DNA of 64,000 nucleotides from Legionella sheltonii (GTDB lineage Bacteria; Pseudomonadota; Gammaproteobacteria; Legionellales; Legionellaceae), in NCBI RefSeq assembly GCF_026191355.1, contig NZ_JAPHOQ010000018.1, forward strand, positions 1 through 64,000, given 5' to 3'. This document shows positions 32,201-39,800 of the stretch, one piece after another. Under the pieces are notes generated by a model. It did not search any database and was not told the DNA's origin. It worked only from the letters and a program-made list of their open reading frames with translations. How positions within the stretch are numbered: the first letter of the stretch is position 1; every line of letters starts with the position of its first letter. Made by a program: the position numbers and the translations under genes.

Positions 32201-34508
32201 TGATATTAAAAAAATCTGCATCAAATGTTTTGATATGTTCAATTAGACCAAGTTGCTTGATATAAAGTCGCCCTAAAGCATTTACATCAGGATCGTAAAA
32301 TTTTTCATTATCCCATCGTTCCAACGGGATATCAGCCATACCACTTTCGCCGCGCTCTAATAAGGATAAAAACGCATCAATATTTTCTGCTTTGGGAAAA
32401 CGGCAACTCATTCCAATGATCGCAATAGGTTCATTATTGAGTACATTGACAGTGGGTTGTCGATAAACTGGCTCTGGCATCTGGATTTGTTGTAGGTGTC
32501 TGGCCAGCTTATCCAAAGTTAGAAAAGCGGGAATTGCCATTTTATAGGAGAAAAGCGCATAAACACTTTGCTCGAGTTCGGATAGTAACTCCTGGTTGAA
32601 CCCTAAAGAGCCGAAATCCTGATACTCCTCAATGTGTTCATTTTTTAAAAGAGATTGTATTTGAGCGGCAAGTTTTTCTTTAATCGTTTCTATTTGTTGT
32701 TCTTTGGGTTGCAGAAATAAATTATTTAACCCACTCTTGGTTCTTGACTCATGCCAATAGGGCTTTCTATCAAAATAATAAAGTGGTAAATCTGTTTTAT
32801 TAAATGGAACATGATCTGGATCGATTTTTATATTAAATCCTGCAAGATATGCCTCATATATCTGATGTGCATCAGGAGCTACTGTTTGTAGCTCTTTTTT
32901 TACAGCGATCTTGCGCAACTCAAAATCGTCAGACTCAATCTTTTGGATCAAGGTTTCTTTATCTCGAGTAACAATCGCACAACGATATTTAAAATGATCG
33001 CGACAGCTGATGAGTGTAAAACAAATATCATGCAAACTCGTCGGCGTCTCTCGAAGATATAGTGCATAACGCGCCAACATTTGCCTTAATGAATACTCAC
33101 TATTTGCTGAAACAACAAAACATTTTTCTTGCCCATCATCTAATGATGCAGATGGTAAGTCATCATGAGCTGCTTCTTCAATGATGACACTTACATTGGT
33201 TCCACTAAATCCGAAGTTAGATATCTGTACCTGCCTCTTTTTATTTTTTTGCTTCTTAAATGCAATTGCTTTCACCGGTAAAAGTGCAGGTATACTTTCA
33301 GGATCTATAGTTTTGTTGGGTTTCGTATAATGTAAATTGGCTGGAATTGTTTCATGCTTTAATGCGCCAATTGCTTTAATCAGTGATGCAACCCCTGATG
33401 ATGAAATACTGTGACCTATATTACTTTTTACTGCGCCAATAATCAGAGGCTTATCTTGAGTATGATGCCCTTTATGGATCTGTTGTATTGCATTAAACTC
33501 AACTGAATCACCAACAACCGTACCCGTTCCATGAGCTTCAATATAATCAATATCACTTGGCGTTAAATGAGCTTGTGCCAGCACTTCGTGGTGGAGCGCA
33601 ATTTGTGACTTAATATTTGGAGCCACCAAAATCGTCCCATCATCACCATCCTGATTCATGACAATACTTTTGAGTACCGCATGGATTGTGTCTTGATCTT
33701 TGATCGCATCACTTAAGCGTTTTACAATAACAACGCCACACCCTTCGCTTCGTACATAACCATCAGCATTTATATCAAAACTGCTGCATTGATCCCGCGC
33801 AGATAGCATGTTTGCTTTAGTCACACTGATAAAGCTTTCAGGACACAGGCTTAGATGAATGCCACCGACAATCGCCATAGAACATTGCTTCGTTCTCAAC
33901 GAGCTTGCAGCAACATAAAGCGCTGCCAATGAAGAAGAACAGGCTGTATCTACAGCCATACTAGGGCCTTTTAAATTGAGAAAGTGCGAAAGTCTTCCTG
34001 CAGCAGCACTGCTGGCTGCACCAATCTGGGTATACGCATTAAACTCGATATTGTCTTTATAATTGAGTTGGCTGTAATCCTGAGTTGAACAACCATAGAA
34101 TACCCCGGCATTTGAATTATTTAATGAGTGCAGTGGAATGTTGGCATGATTTAAAGCACGAATCGCTACTTCTAAAAAAAGACGATGTTGGGGATCCATT
34201 TGTTTGGCTTCGATTGCAGATATTTTAAAAAAAGATGCATCGAACAACTGAGGATTATTAAGAAAACCGCCTTTACGACTAATTATTTTATCGGGTTTCT
34301 CACGATCAGGATCATAATACTCATCAACATCCCAACGATCCTTTGGCATTTCTCTAATAGGCGAAAGCCCCTTGAGCAGCATCGCATAAAATGCCTCAAC
34401 ATCTTCCACATCCGAATCAACACCAGGAAATTGGCAATTCATTCCAATGATTGCAAGAGGTTCATTGAGAATGTCTTTTAGATTAAGTTCCTGGTTTTTT
34501 TTCACCAC
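23247..34508 (-). CDS. AT-less three-module polyketide synthase with C-terminal condensation domain
   Basis: This 3753-aa megasynthase is read as follows. Module 1: KS (Cys190 in DTACSSS, HGTGT, KSNIGH) plus a carrier-like segment whose DSL is GFNQELL, so it lacks the phosphopantetheine Ser. Module 2: KS (Cys866), KR (GGCGGLGL, Tyr1627 in YSGTN), ACP (Ser1789). Module 3: KS (Cys2023), DH-like domain with Asn2463 in place of the catalytic His, KR (GGTGALAK, YVAAN), ACP (Ser3197). The last ~500 residues are a condensation/acyltransferase domain with HIIVDG (His3388). There is no AT, ER or thioesterase; post-AT linker motifs (LPLYEFDREEHW) follow the KS linkers directly, so acyl groups must come from a separate AT. 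The GTG at 34508 with GGGAG is chosen; ATG 34544 and GTG 34580 are alternatives. Confidence 0.9.
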   Translation of the reverse strand: MVKKNQELNLKDILNEPLAIIGMNCQFPGVDSDVEDVEAFYAMLLKGLSPIREMPKDRWDVDEYYDPDREKPDKIISRKGGFLNNPQLFDASFFKISAIEAKQMDPQHRLFLEVAIRALNHANIPLHSLNNSNAGVFYGCSTQDYSQLNYKDNIEFNAYTQIGAASSAAAGRLSHFLNLKGPSMAVDTACSSSLAALYVAASSLRTKQCSMAIVGGIHLSLCPESFISVTKANMLSARDQCSSFDINADGYVRSEGCGVVIVKRLSDAIKDQDTIHAVLKSIVMNQDGDDGTILVAPNIKSQIALHHEVLAQAHLTPSDIDYIEAHGTGTVVGDSVEFNAIQQIHKGHHTQDKPLIIGAVKSNIGHSISSSGVASLIKAIGALKHETIPANLHYTKPNKTIDPESIPALLPVKAIAFKKQKNKKRQVQISNFGFSGTNVSVIIEEAAHDDLPSASLDDGQEKCFVVSANSEYSLRQMLARYALYLRETPTSLHDICFTLISCRDHFKYRCAIVTRDKETLIQKIESDDFELRKIAVKKELQTVAPDAHQIYEAYLAGFNIKIDPDHVPFNKTDLPLYYFDRKPYWHESRTKSGLNNLFLQPKEQQIETIKEKLAAQIQSLLKNEHIEEYQDFGSLGFNQELLSELEQSVYALFSYKMAIPAFLTLDKLARHLQQIQMPEPVYRQPTVNVLNNEPIAIIGMSCRFPKAENIDAFLSLLERGESGMADIPLERWDNEKFYDPDVNALGRLYIKQLGLIEHIKTFDADFFNISPREAKLMSPQLRVFMETSYHALENANLSLAAIKDSKTGVFVGCGTNEYPRLLAGLGVGLDDLNIYFATGNVLNAMPGRVAYAFDFHGPIQAIDTACSSSMTAIHDACLSLQNGDCDMALAGGVNILLAPDSNITLSKARMLSPESRCKTFSEDADGYARSEGCGVIVLKRLSTALKENDTILAVIKGTSINSDGKSGGFTVPNGIAQEEVIRSALAKAKLSPADIDYIEAHGTGTPLADPIEANALSKIFSEYHSEEKPLYISSVKTNIGHSESASGVAGVIKAILSLQTHQLFKHLNFKKLNPAIELKNTVIPLSTMDWPKEGGLRCAGVSSFGFSGANAHIVMQEAPVRTIERRILPQESLLVLSAKSKTALELLLASYQKYLANTHEEFADICYTAATCRNHFLFRVAIQASTANEAAVLIEKNEYTIYSIKKEKNNPFSSQQPKSLAQLQADYQAGFMINWTDFYQSLNTQFIKVNLPLYEFDREEHWFETKDKIKDIHMPQDWCFQLQWQQQLCTRTNRKTQGNNWLLIGARQLAPRLGAQGLDIIPEEENLPLEHLDGIIFAMGLDSPSAADIEASIDFQKNTIKKLLALVKELNNKSIQLQLIVLTTNAIPELAAGALNLNDSPLIGFCRTLVLELPQFNTILIDAEKTEDEDYAGQVVDEIKHNYDQWYEHVVAYREGKRFVARLKKTKLLDRRPSLYGEGRYLITGGCGGLGLVTAQALLSAGAREVILTSRNPDKPAVKEAIKKIQYNYTGRTIRTVSVDVTDKKNMRHLLLELNADGLLKGIIHAAGAAIKAPLLEHKDNDVDYLFAAKVQGSWYLHELSKNLDLDFFVVYSSISSVFGSNKESVYSGTNSFIDALIAERQRLGMVGTAIEWGPWGEVGMAKKRSQDQGLKQSLISNEQGHAFIKILINDQLSHAAIISPEYLKFMLDFVSKPVPAFHKHLGDELNAAEQFAHKNLSSWLNDYLETREENRFQACKDMICAICNEILEITNADELDEDEGFFELGFDSLMITELASKLKEKLAPTLKVTATIGFDYPSINKLALHIASELNKYLITQPASKPVVGKEEDSIAIIGMSCTFPNAPNIAAFETLLDEGKSGMRDIPLERWDNQKYYDPDMDAPGKSYVNKLGLIENIKCFDASFFGISPREAKLMEPQQRIFLECSYKAFENANYLPESLRGSLTGVFAGVGPNEYYAQLEKSGFSNEELSVYSITGNVSNLIPGRVAYTFDFKGPSISVDTACSSSLVAIHYACQSLKNREIDYALAGGVNVLLLPESNITLCKAKALAPDGHCKTFDEQADGYARAEGCGVLFLKRLSDAIRDKDNILAVIKASAVNNDGRSAGLTVPNGKSQEEVMMKALSQTDLSASDISYIEAHGTGTSLGDPIEVHAINQVYGKEHSQDNPLYLGAVKTNIGHLESAAGVASVIKTVLSLQKKKIYKLLHFKKLNPHIHLGDTLLAVQKIDWNSGSKLRCAGVNAFGFSGTNAHVILQEFPKPVEPKPTQSTKVELLILSANSQVSLEHLAQSYQQYLATTQDDFGDICFTAATCRAQQLYRLALVAHNAQEASHLLETGQFALSHGKNSTIEVQNEPMLQSVLTDYMQGKHVDWALYYKNRGYECNKINLPNYVFDPVEFWIDKSTSSRPSADVVHPLLGQMFSMPGNEFLFSNKLDLEKLTYINQNFIFDKVIFPATAFIESGLSAAKFVLKHHAFSIEHFHIERPLYPKHEQEFQLHAKPKNDEQYKINIFAKQEDNWQLFSEMEINSQVPAISDSLDFYDLKSSSERQFDASQIYEHFKKHAVFYGDDLRVLQESYIHADGVLSKVVMTKNCQSVNYYYPPILLDGMMQSILLFKMNHDEHTVYVPYTFARMTTIQEAPRSMWLHVVQRVSEHEHELCFDIKFYDNSGLLIGEIEKFKLRKVTQSHFIPYESYLQYLYQIRWSPLKLNVLTQTPFPELVVIANDPDKAKAVLGDLDYQLIQDANELGPIENKNIVFLYNQSQFHDLFHCCQKMFRSRPNRFILVTENAYSIHETDKVNPYHTMACAFWKTFSNELELINNYAIDLGTASTLPEILKYLFATNSAENQFAIRETFYIPRLKKAPFSANVPQQEMLFKSDATYLITGGTGALAKSLIEYLMRRGAHDIVITSRSECSPEIKLLIDRARKKQVFIKHYQADASNYQQMEHLIAEIEQSAKRLQGVFHLAGIVQDGLLVNLTDEEMQSVLSAKMDSALILHQLTKDIPLDLFVLFSSSASILGARGQANYVAANGFLDGLAYLRQQQGLPALTINWGPFHSMGMSANLGQAMQQRGFSLLDKDSIDVLDVLLKSELAQIAVCPINWDIYFKYSPKQAWLAELMKQAHPVDQHFLNSLRQHSKEESIPILSQALREIAAEVLGLDDVEQIKVNDGLFSLGLDSLMAIEIRNRIHDKLQCPTLNLSIEYFINDPSVGKIAKNIANELQNVFDFDNKTEQQMAVNTVGEEVPLCDFQYVFWVLNRLGYPYNIGTQLQIQGKLNKDYVAQAFDAVVKQNSAFWLQFDKEVPIQVLRNKGQFELIYKDISLNNEETELNQEFQNNMRHEIPLTQQPLIRVYLYRINSDLHELHMIIPHIIVDGPSCDYILSQFKKCYEALAQGQELILEPERDSYLNYVKKSNHLYAANLKHKIKFWQNYNKGFKMLYLGPKYFMPIDSQKKYLFHYPIDSHKAEQFIEWHRTQNMNVSLGLIAACHIVFYKLSQQKKIPFILIHSGREGSQYKSIVGMFSEYKRLNSTLDKQDHFIELIKSIEEQQLKTASFQKCSHIIKNSEFKYSGFTISHYLFYRWNRLQLMKQFRKTKLNSLMVDFYLKYLSWAEVISFNTSLKRKFNKLFNRKRPLQKPERLRVLMNITPSFFSKAAPDSSLTNLKFQYANHFGSEDRPVNNRSLWVLFSRNQQGEYLISINGPVTTECKELIARELNQVIAKVLEHDDWTIEDLIR

Positions 34509-34927
34509 TTTAAAATACTCCCATACCACCAGAGACAATACCATTAAGTTTAATGGCGATGAACACCAGAGGCAGTGCACAAAATAAAAATAAAAAATAG
34601 CAATAATAAGGACTTATAACAAGACACTGAATTTTTGCGTGATAGGACAAATATACTTTGATTTTGTTTATTGCTGAATATCAGTTTCTTTTATATGCTT
34701 ATTCAACGTATCCCCATTGCCTTTGTTTCATCTGAAAGCAATAACGTCAAGGCTCAAAAATTTATTCACAAAGTTCCTTGAAAAGCAACTTCATGACACT
34801 CATACTTATTTAATAGCACAAAAGATTCAATAGAACAAAAAAACAGAACAAGAATACTTCTTTGTCGCAGTGTTGACGGGGAGTTGTATTTGATTAATAC
34901 AACACTCCATGATAGGTTATTTATTTA
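34509..34927. other. Divergent regulatory region of the PKS cluster
   Basis: This AT-rich region of about 420 bases separates the PKS from the methyltransferase-oxygenase operon. The right end holds the promoter and dyad at 34873-34903. On the minus strand a TATAAG hexamer near 34615 may serve the PKS, but I see no convincing -35. No gene is supported. Confidence 0.4.
34873..34903 (+). promoter_or_regulatory. Promoter with overlapping operator-like dyad
   Basis: TTGACG (34873-34878) and TAATAC (34895-34900) are spaced by 16 bases. A perfect dyad, GTTGTATT-N5-AATACAAC (34883-34903), overlaps the spacer and the -10. This is a typical place for a dimeric repressor. The methyltransferase ATG is 25 bases downstream of the dyad. 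Confidence 0.5.
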
Positions 34928-35905
34928 ATGAATGATTTAATCACGGAAAATAACATTAAAACCTATGGCCAGGCTCTCAAGCAAATTCGTTCCTTATTGA
35001 GACGAGTGACTCTTCATCCCTCTGAAGTAAAATTGATTAAAGACCAAATTCAGGAGAGCTATGAAAGCTTTGCGCATATTATTTTTGATAAATCCTTTTT
35101 GAATTGGGGATTATGGAATCAACAAGTATATGATGAATACGCTGCATTGAACTTTGATTTTTCAAAAATATGTACGATACAAGATATTTATTCTCCCTTA
35201 CTTGTCTTTTTTCTAATAAGACCATTAGTAAAAATGGAATTTTTTGATAAAAAACTGCTTGAAATTGGGTGTGGTAACGGTATCGGTTTAAGAGTTAGTT
35301 CCGAATTACTCAAAACAAAATATGCTTTAGGCGTTGACTTAACAAAAGAATTAGTAAAGCACGCAAACCATAATTTCTACAAAGAAAACAAAATCAATTA
35401 CATTCAATCTGATGCAGAATGTTTGCCTTTTGAAAATAACAGTTTTGATATTATAACCAATCTTGAGAGCTCCCATCTTTATCCGCAAATTGAACTATTT
35501 TTTTCAGAAGTTGAGCGTATTTTGTCCCCTGATGGTTTTTTTTGTTATTCTGATCTGAGTATTAAAGATAAATTACAAGCAAAAAGAATTGAAGCATATC
35601 TTAAGACAAGTACCTCTTTAAAAGTAATTCAAAAGGTAGACATAACTCGAATGGTTCAGTCGGCCATTTATAATCGCTTAGTTGTAAATGAGAAAAAAAT
35701 AATACCTTACATTAATTCGATGATGAGAGATGATGAAGAACTTCAAGATTTCGTTAGTTCCATGGGATTAGCATTTCTTCCCTGGTGGTTTTTTTTGTTT
35801 AAAAAGTCAGCTCTCCGCCACATGGCAAAAAAAGAGCGTAAAAGAAACCTTATCTATGGAAAAAAATATTATTTTTACTACTTAATTCAAAAGGTTAGTC
35901 GATGA
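34928..35905 (+). CDS. SAM-dependent class I methyltransferase
   Basis: The 325-aa protein has the Rossmann SAM site LLEIGCGNGIGLRVS (about residues 110-125), an acidic strand end GVDLTKELV, the adenine-contact SDAECLPFENNSFD and the post-motif strand SEVERILSPDGFF. The layout recalls sterol/phthiotriol-type C- or O-methyltransferases, but the substrate is unknown. The N-terminal ~100 residues are helical. Its stop overlaps the start of the oxygenase gene by four bases (ATGA), and both face away from the PKS. This suggests it methylates the polyketide product; that is inference. Confidence 0.85.
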   Translation: MNDLITENNIKTYGQALKQIRSLLRRVTLHPSEVKLIKDQIQESYESFAHIIFDKSFLNWGLWNQQVYDEYAALNFDFSKICTIQDIYSPLLVFFLIRPLVKMEFFDKKLLEIGCGNGIGLRVSSELLKTKYALGVDLTKELVKHANHNFYKENKINYIQSDAECLPFENNSFDIITNLESSHLYPQIELFFSEVERILSPDGFFCYSDLSIKDKLQAKRIEAYLKTSTSLKVIQKVDITRMVQSAIYNRLVVNEKKIIPYINSMMRDDEELQDFVSSMGLAFLPWWFFLFKKSALRHMAKKERKRNLIYGKKYYFYYLIQKVSR

Positions 35906-36852
35906 AAATTATGGATGTGAAGACCATAGATTATTTTTATGGCGATGAAGAGAACATCAAGAATATTTTATATAAGTCTAAGGAGCCCCTGCTCATAAAA
36001 ATAAAAAACTTTAGGGGTAACTTTGATTTAGATTATTTCGAAAAACACATTCAAGCAGACACAACCTATGCTACTTTTGAAAATAATCGTCGCGTTGCGC
36101 ATCAACCTGCTGATTTTGGGACAATAATAGCTAAGATAAAACAAAATATGCCCTACCGAATATTTGGTCAGATTCTTACCGAAAAACAATCTGCCGAAAT
36201 TGAAAAACATATCCCCCTTTGGCAACATATTCCCTTAAGACCGAGATACTTTAATAAGACTTTAAAAGTTATCTATTTTTTTGGTGGCCAAAACACGCAT
36301 ACCTATATGCATTACGACAGAGAGCATTGTAGCAATCTTCATGTATGCTTAAGTGGGAGAAAGAGATTTTTATTATTTACTCAAGATCAGAGTGAAGCGC
36401 TCTATAAACTTCCCTTTGTGAGCGATAGCTTGATTGACTTTAGCCGACCTTTGGAAGAAATTAATCAACAGTATCCAAGATCAAAACAAGCTGAAGGGTA
36501 TAGAGTGACTCTTGAAAAAGGGGATATGTTATTCATGCCAAGAAATTGTTGGCATTATACTGAATATCTCGAGCCGTCTTCTTCTGCCTGTTATATTTTT
36601 TATCCTCAAAAAATACTGCATATTTATGGGTATTTTACAGGATATTTTTTCCTTGGGTTTAAAGAGCCAACTGGTTTTTTGATTAGTAATTGGCCCATTG
36701 TTAAAAAATTTAGTGAACGTTATGCTTTAGCGACTGGAGTAAAAAAATATCTGATGAAAATGATTGAATTCATAATATTTCCAATCATCTTACCTATTGT
36801 AAGTATACTTGCCATTATTGCTCATAAATTAAAACCCCGCCGTGTATATTAA
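35902..36852 (+). CDS. JmjC/cupin-8 type Fe(II)/2-oxoglutarate oxygenase
   Basis: The 316-aa protein carries the iron-binding facial triad: HYD (HxD, about residues 137-139, in YMHYDREHCSNLHV) and a distal His in MPRNCWHYTEY (about 217). A 2-oxoglutarate-binding region around GRKRFLLF sits in between. The family hydroxylates proteins or small molecules. A hydrophobic C-terminal segment (about 286-308, FIIFPIILPIVSILAIIA) followed by basic residues suggests membrane attachment, unusual for this family. It is coupled to the methyltransferase by an ATGA overlap. Its stop overlaps the stop of the convergent nuclease-helicase gene. A tailoring role in the PKS cluster is likely but unproven. Confidence 0.82.
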   Translation: MKIMDVKTIDYFYGDEENIKNILYKSKEPLLIKIKNFRGNFDLDYFEKHIQADTTYATFENNRRVAHQPADFGTIIAKIKQNMPYRIFGQILTEKQSAEIEKHIPLWQHIPLRPRYFNKTLKVIYFFGGQNTHTYMHYDREHCSNLHVCLSGRKRFLLFTQDQSEALYKLPFVSDSLIDFSRPLEEINQQYPRSKQAEGYRVTLEKGDMLFMPRNCWHYTEYLEPSSSACYIFYPQKILHIYGYFTGYFFLGFKEPTGFLISNWPIVKKFSERYALATGVKKYLMKMIEFIIFPIILPIVSILAIIAHKLKPRRVY

Positions 36853-39800
36853 TTTTTTACCAATTGACAAAATACATTCATCATCGCAATTTGCTCGATG
36901 TTCGTTGGAATAGCATCCAGCAAAAAAGGCGAATAGACAACAATTGCCAAACACTGGGCTCGCGAGATGGCGACGTTTATTCTGTTTTTATCAAAAAGAA
37001 AATTAAGTCCTCGAGGAGATTCATCTGCATTACTCGCACACATGCTCAAAAAAACAATTGGTGCTTCCTGTCCTTGAAATTTATCAACGCTTCCTACTTT
37101 AGCCTGCTCACCCAGCGCTATCTTCAATTTATTTACCTGATGATTGTAGGGAGCAACAAAAAGGATATCCTCCCAACCAATTATTTTTTGCACGTCTTTA
37201 TCCTTAAATGTTCTGCCTAAAAGTTCTTTGGTTAATAATACAATTTGCTCGACTTCCTCATCACTGGCTTGGGTATTGCCCTCATGAATGACAGGTACAG
37301 GAATAATTCCTGCCTCTTTATTCAGCACGCCTTGATATCCTTTAGGAATGCTTATCAAGCGATATTCATTCCCAGGAGCAGTTTCCAGTTTACCTTCATA
37401 AATCGCTTTGCTAATAAATTGATTCACTGCCGGATGCATTCTATAGGTAGTACCTAAAAAAACCCCCATAGAGTCAGGTATAGTGGGCGTTGTATGTAAT
37501 AAGTAATCCAATAGGGATAAACCACTTTCTTCGGGATGGCTTCCTTGGGAGGGCTGACCTAACTGCATTTGATCGCCCATTAAAATAATATTACGGGTTG
37601 AGCGGCTCATCGCAATTAAGTTGGCAACACTTACTTGCCCTGCCTCATCAATAAATAAATAATCAAAAGCATCAGCTAATTCTTCTCGAGCAAACCCCCA
37701 AACGGTAGTACCTACGACACATCCAGGCTGAATAAAATCAATGATCTGTTTATTCTCCAATACGGTAATATTTAAATTTTCAATTTGTTCCTCTGTATTA
37801 CGGGTACAAGCAAAATGTCCTTTTATTCCTTCCTTATAGCAATAGGCAGCAGTATTCAGCAACAAGTTATTAATCGCCTTGTGGCTGTTTGAGGAAATAC
37901 CTATTTTTTTTCCTTTTTGCACAAGCTCTGCGATTAAATGTTTTCCAGTATAGGTTTTACCTGCACCCGGAGGACCTTGAAGCGTAAGATAACTGTTATT
38001 TAGATTTAAAACTGCATGAATCATCTCCGCTAATCGTTCGTTAGGATCATGACTTGGTGCGATAGCCAATCCTTGTTGATGCTCGTTAATGCGCGGATAC
38101 GATTTGCTCAGAAAATCCAGTATCGCTGTGTTTTCAAGCAACCCCTGCTCGAATGACGCAGCCTGCTTCGCAATGGCTTCAGGAATTGAATGCGGATCAA
38201 CATAGTCATTAGGAACCAAAGTAATCGGATCATCTGGTTCATTTTTCATTTGTAGTACAATAATTCCATGCTCCAGATCACTATCGTCTTCATAATAGTT
38301 GACCACAACAGCCTTACCGTCTTCTGTTTCCTCGCCTAAAATAAAATACTGTTTGGCACTCCCTTTAAATTCCTGTTCTGGATCAAAAAAATATTCATAG
38401 GCCAAATTGCGTGATCTTGGCGAGGGTTTGTAAGGTGGCTTAGCAGTTCGTCGGCAATAGGCCAAACAGTCAATATCATCGAGTAGCTCCTCTCCAGTGA
38501 GTCCCAATCGCTCAAACATACGCCAAAACACAGGCTTGGCCTCACGTCGGTGGAACTCAATAGACCATGCAAAAATCATATTGATTTGAGCGCGTTGCAA
38601 ATCCCCCTCTGCCTTCAAGCGTTCGGATTCCATCAACAATCGATCGCGCAATTGAATTCGCTCACTCAATTCTGTCTTCACTTCAAGCACAACCGGTTCG
38701 GTTTTACCTAAGTAACAAATACCTTGCTCTAATTGCCGTGCTCTCAACCAATCAACCAATTCCTGAGTCGAATTACAATCATCAATATTGTATGCGCGAA
38801 TATCATTTAATATTTTTGATGTCTGCCAACTTTCCCCATCTGGTTTTTCTCGCCATTGCTCATAAACAACAACAGAGTCGCCTCCAGAACCTACCTCAGT
38901 ATTTCGTTTACCCCGATATAAATGCTCTATATTTTTAATCGAATAGCGCGGTTCCCCAACAATCAGTGAGTTTTTAACAATCTTATATAAATCAACAAAT
39001 ACTTGATTACGTAAGAGCTGATCGACCTCATCTTCACAAACACCATATCGTCCCATGAGACGTCGACATGCAGAGATTTCATAATTGGCATAATGATAAA
39101 TATGCATTTTCGGATCTTTTTGCCAACGTTGATAAGCCCAAAGCACAAACGCTTGAAAAGCTTCCTTTTCCTGCTCGGGGTTATGTGCCCAAAAATCCTT
39201 ATATTGACGTTGCGCTTTTTCATCAAAATAAGTAATCCCCCAAAGATATTCCAAGCCCCCTTCTTCAAGAGGAAAACCTTCAATATCGAAAAAAATATCA
39301 TGCGGTGATGCAGTAGGTAAAAGCGCTAAGCCTTGCTTTTGTCCTGGAACATGAGGAATTAATTGATATAAGGGGATTTCCTTACCGCTGCTTGCTTTTT
39401 GAATTTTGGCTTGTTCTTGCAAACGCACAAAACGCTCTGGCTTTATCCCTTTTACCCAAGAACATGTGGTATGAGCCAATTCGGTCATCGTATTGATACC
39501 CGCTTGCTGCAACTTTTTGACTTGTCCTGAGGTAATGGTTGCTACCTGGATTAAATGATCCGCTTTTGTTAATAACTCTTCGGCATAATTACTCCATCTC
39601 CCCCAATTTTTCGATGCAGCGGGATCAGGACACTCAGTCGCATCAAAATTCTGATGCGCCAATAAAAACTGCTGCTTCAAATTTTGGTAAAAATAAAAAT
39701 AATCTGCCGTGCGAAAGCGTCTCTGTTCCTGATTTCCCAAAACTACGGTGATGAATTCAGCTCCACCGCCTTGCATTGCTTTAAGCATTTCTGCATAACA

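Noticed and set aside
23247-36852. Identity with a known Legionella polyketide such as legioliulin
   Set aside because: The domain order alone cannot support a product name, and I have no sequence of a reference synthase to compare.
36864-37220. 118-codon plus-strand frame inside the nuclease-helicase gene
   Set aside because: Antisense shadow of the conserved helicase motifs.
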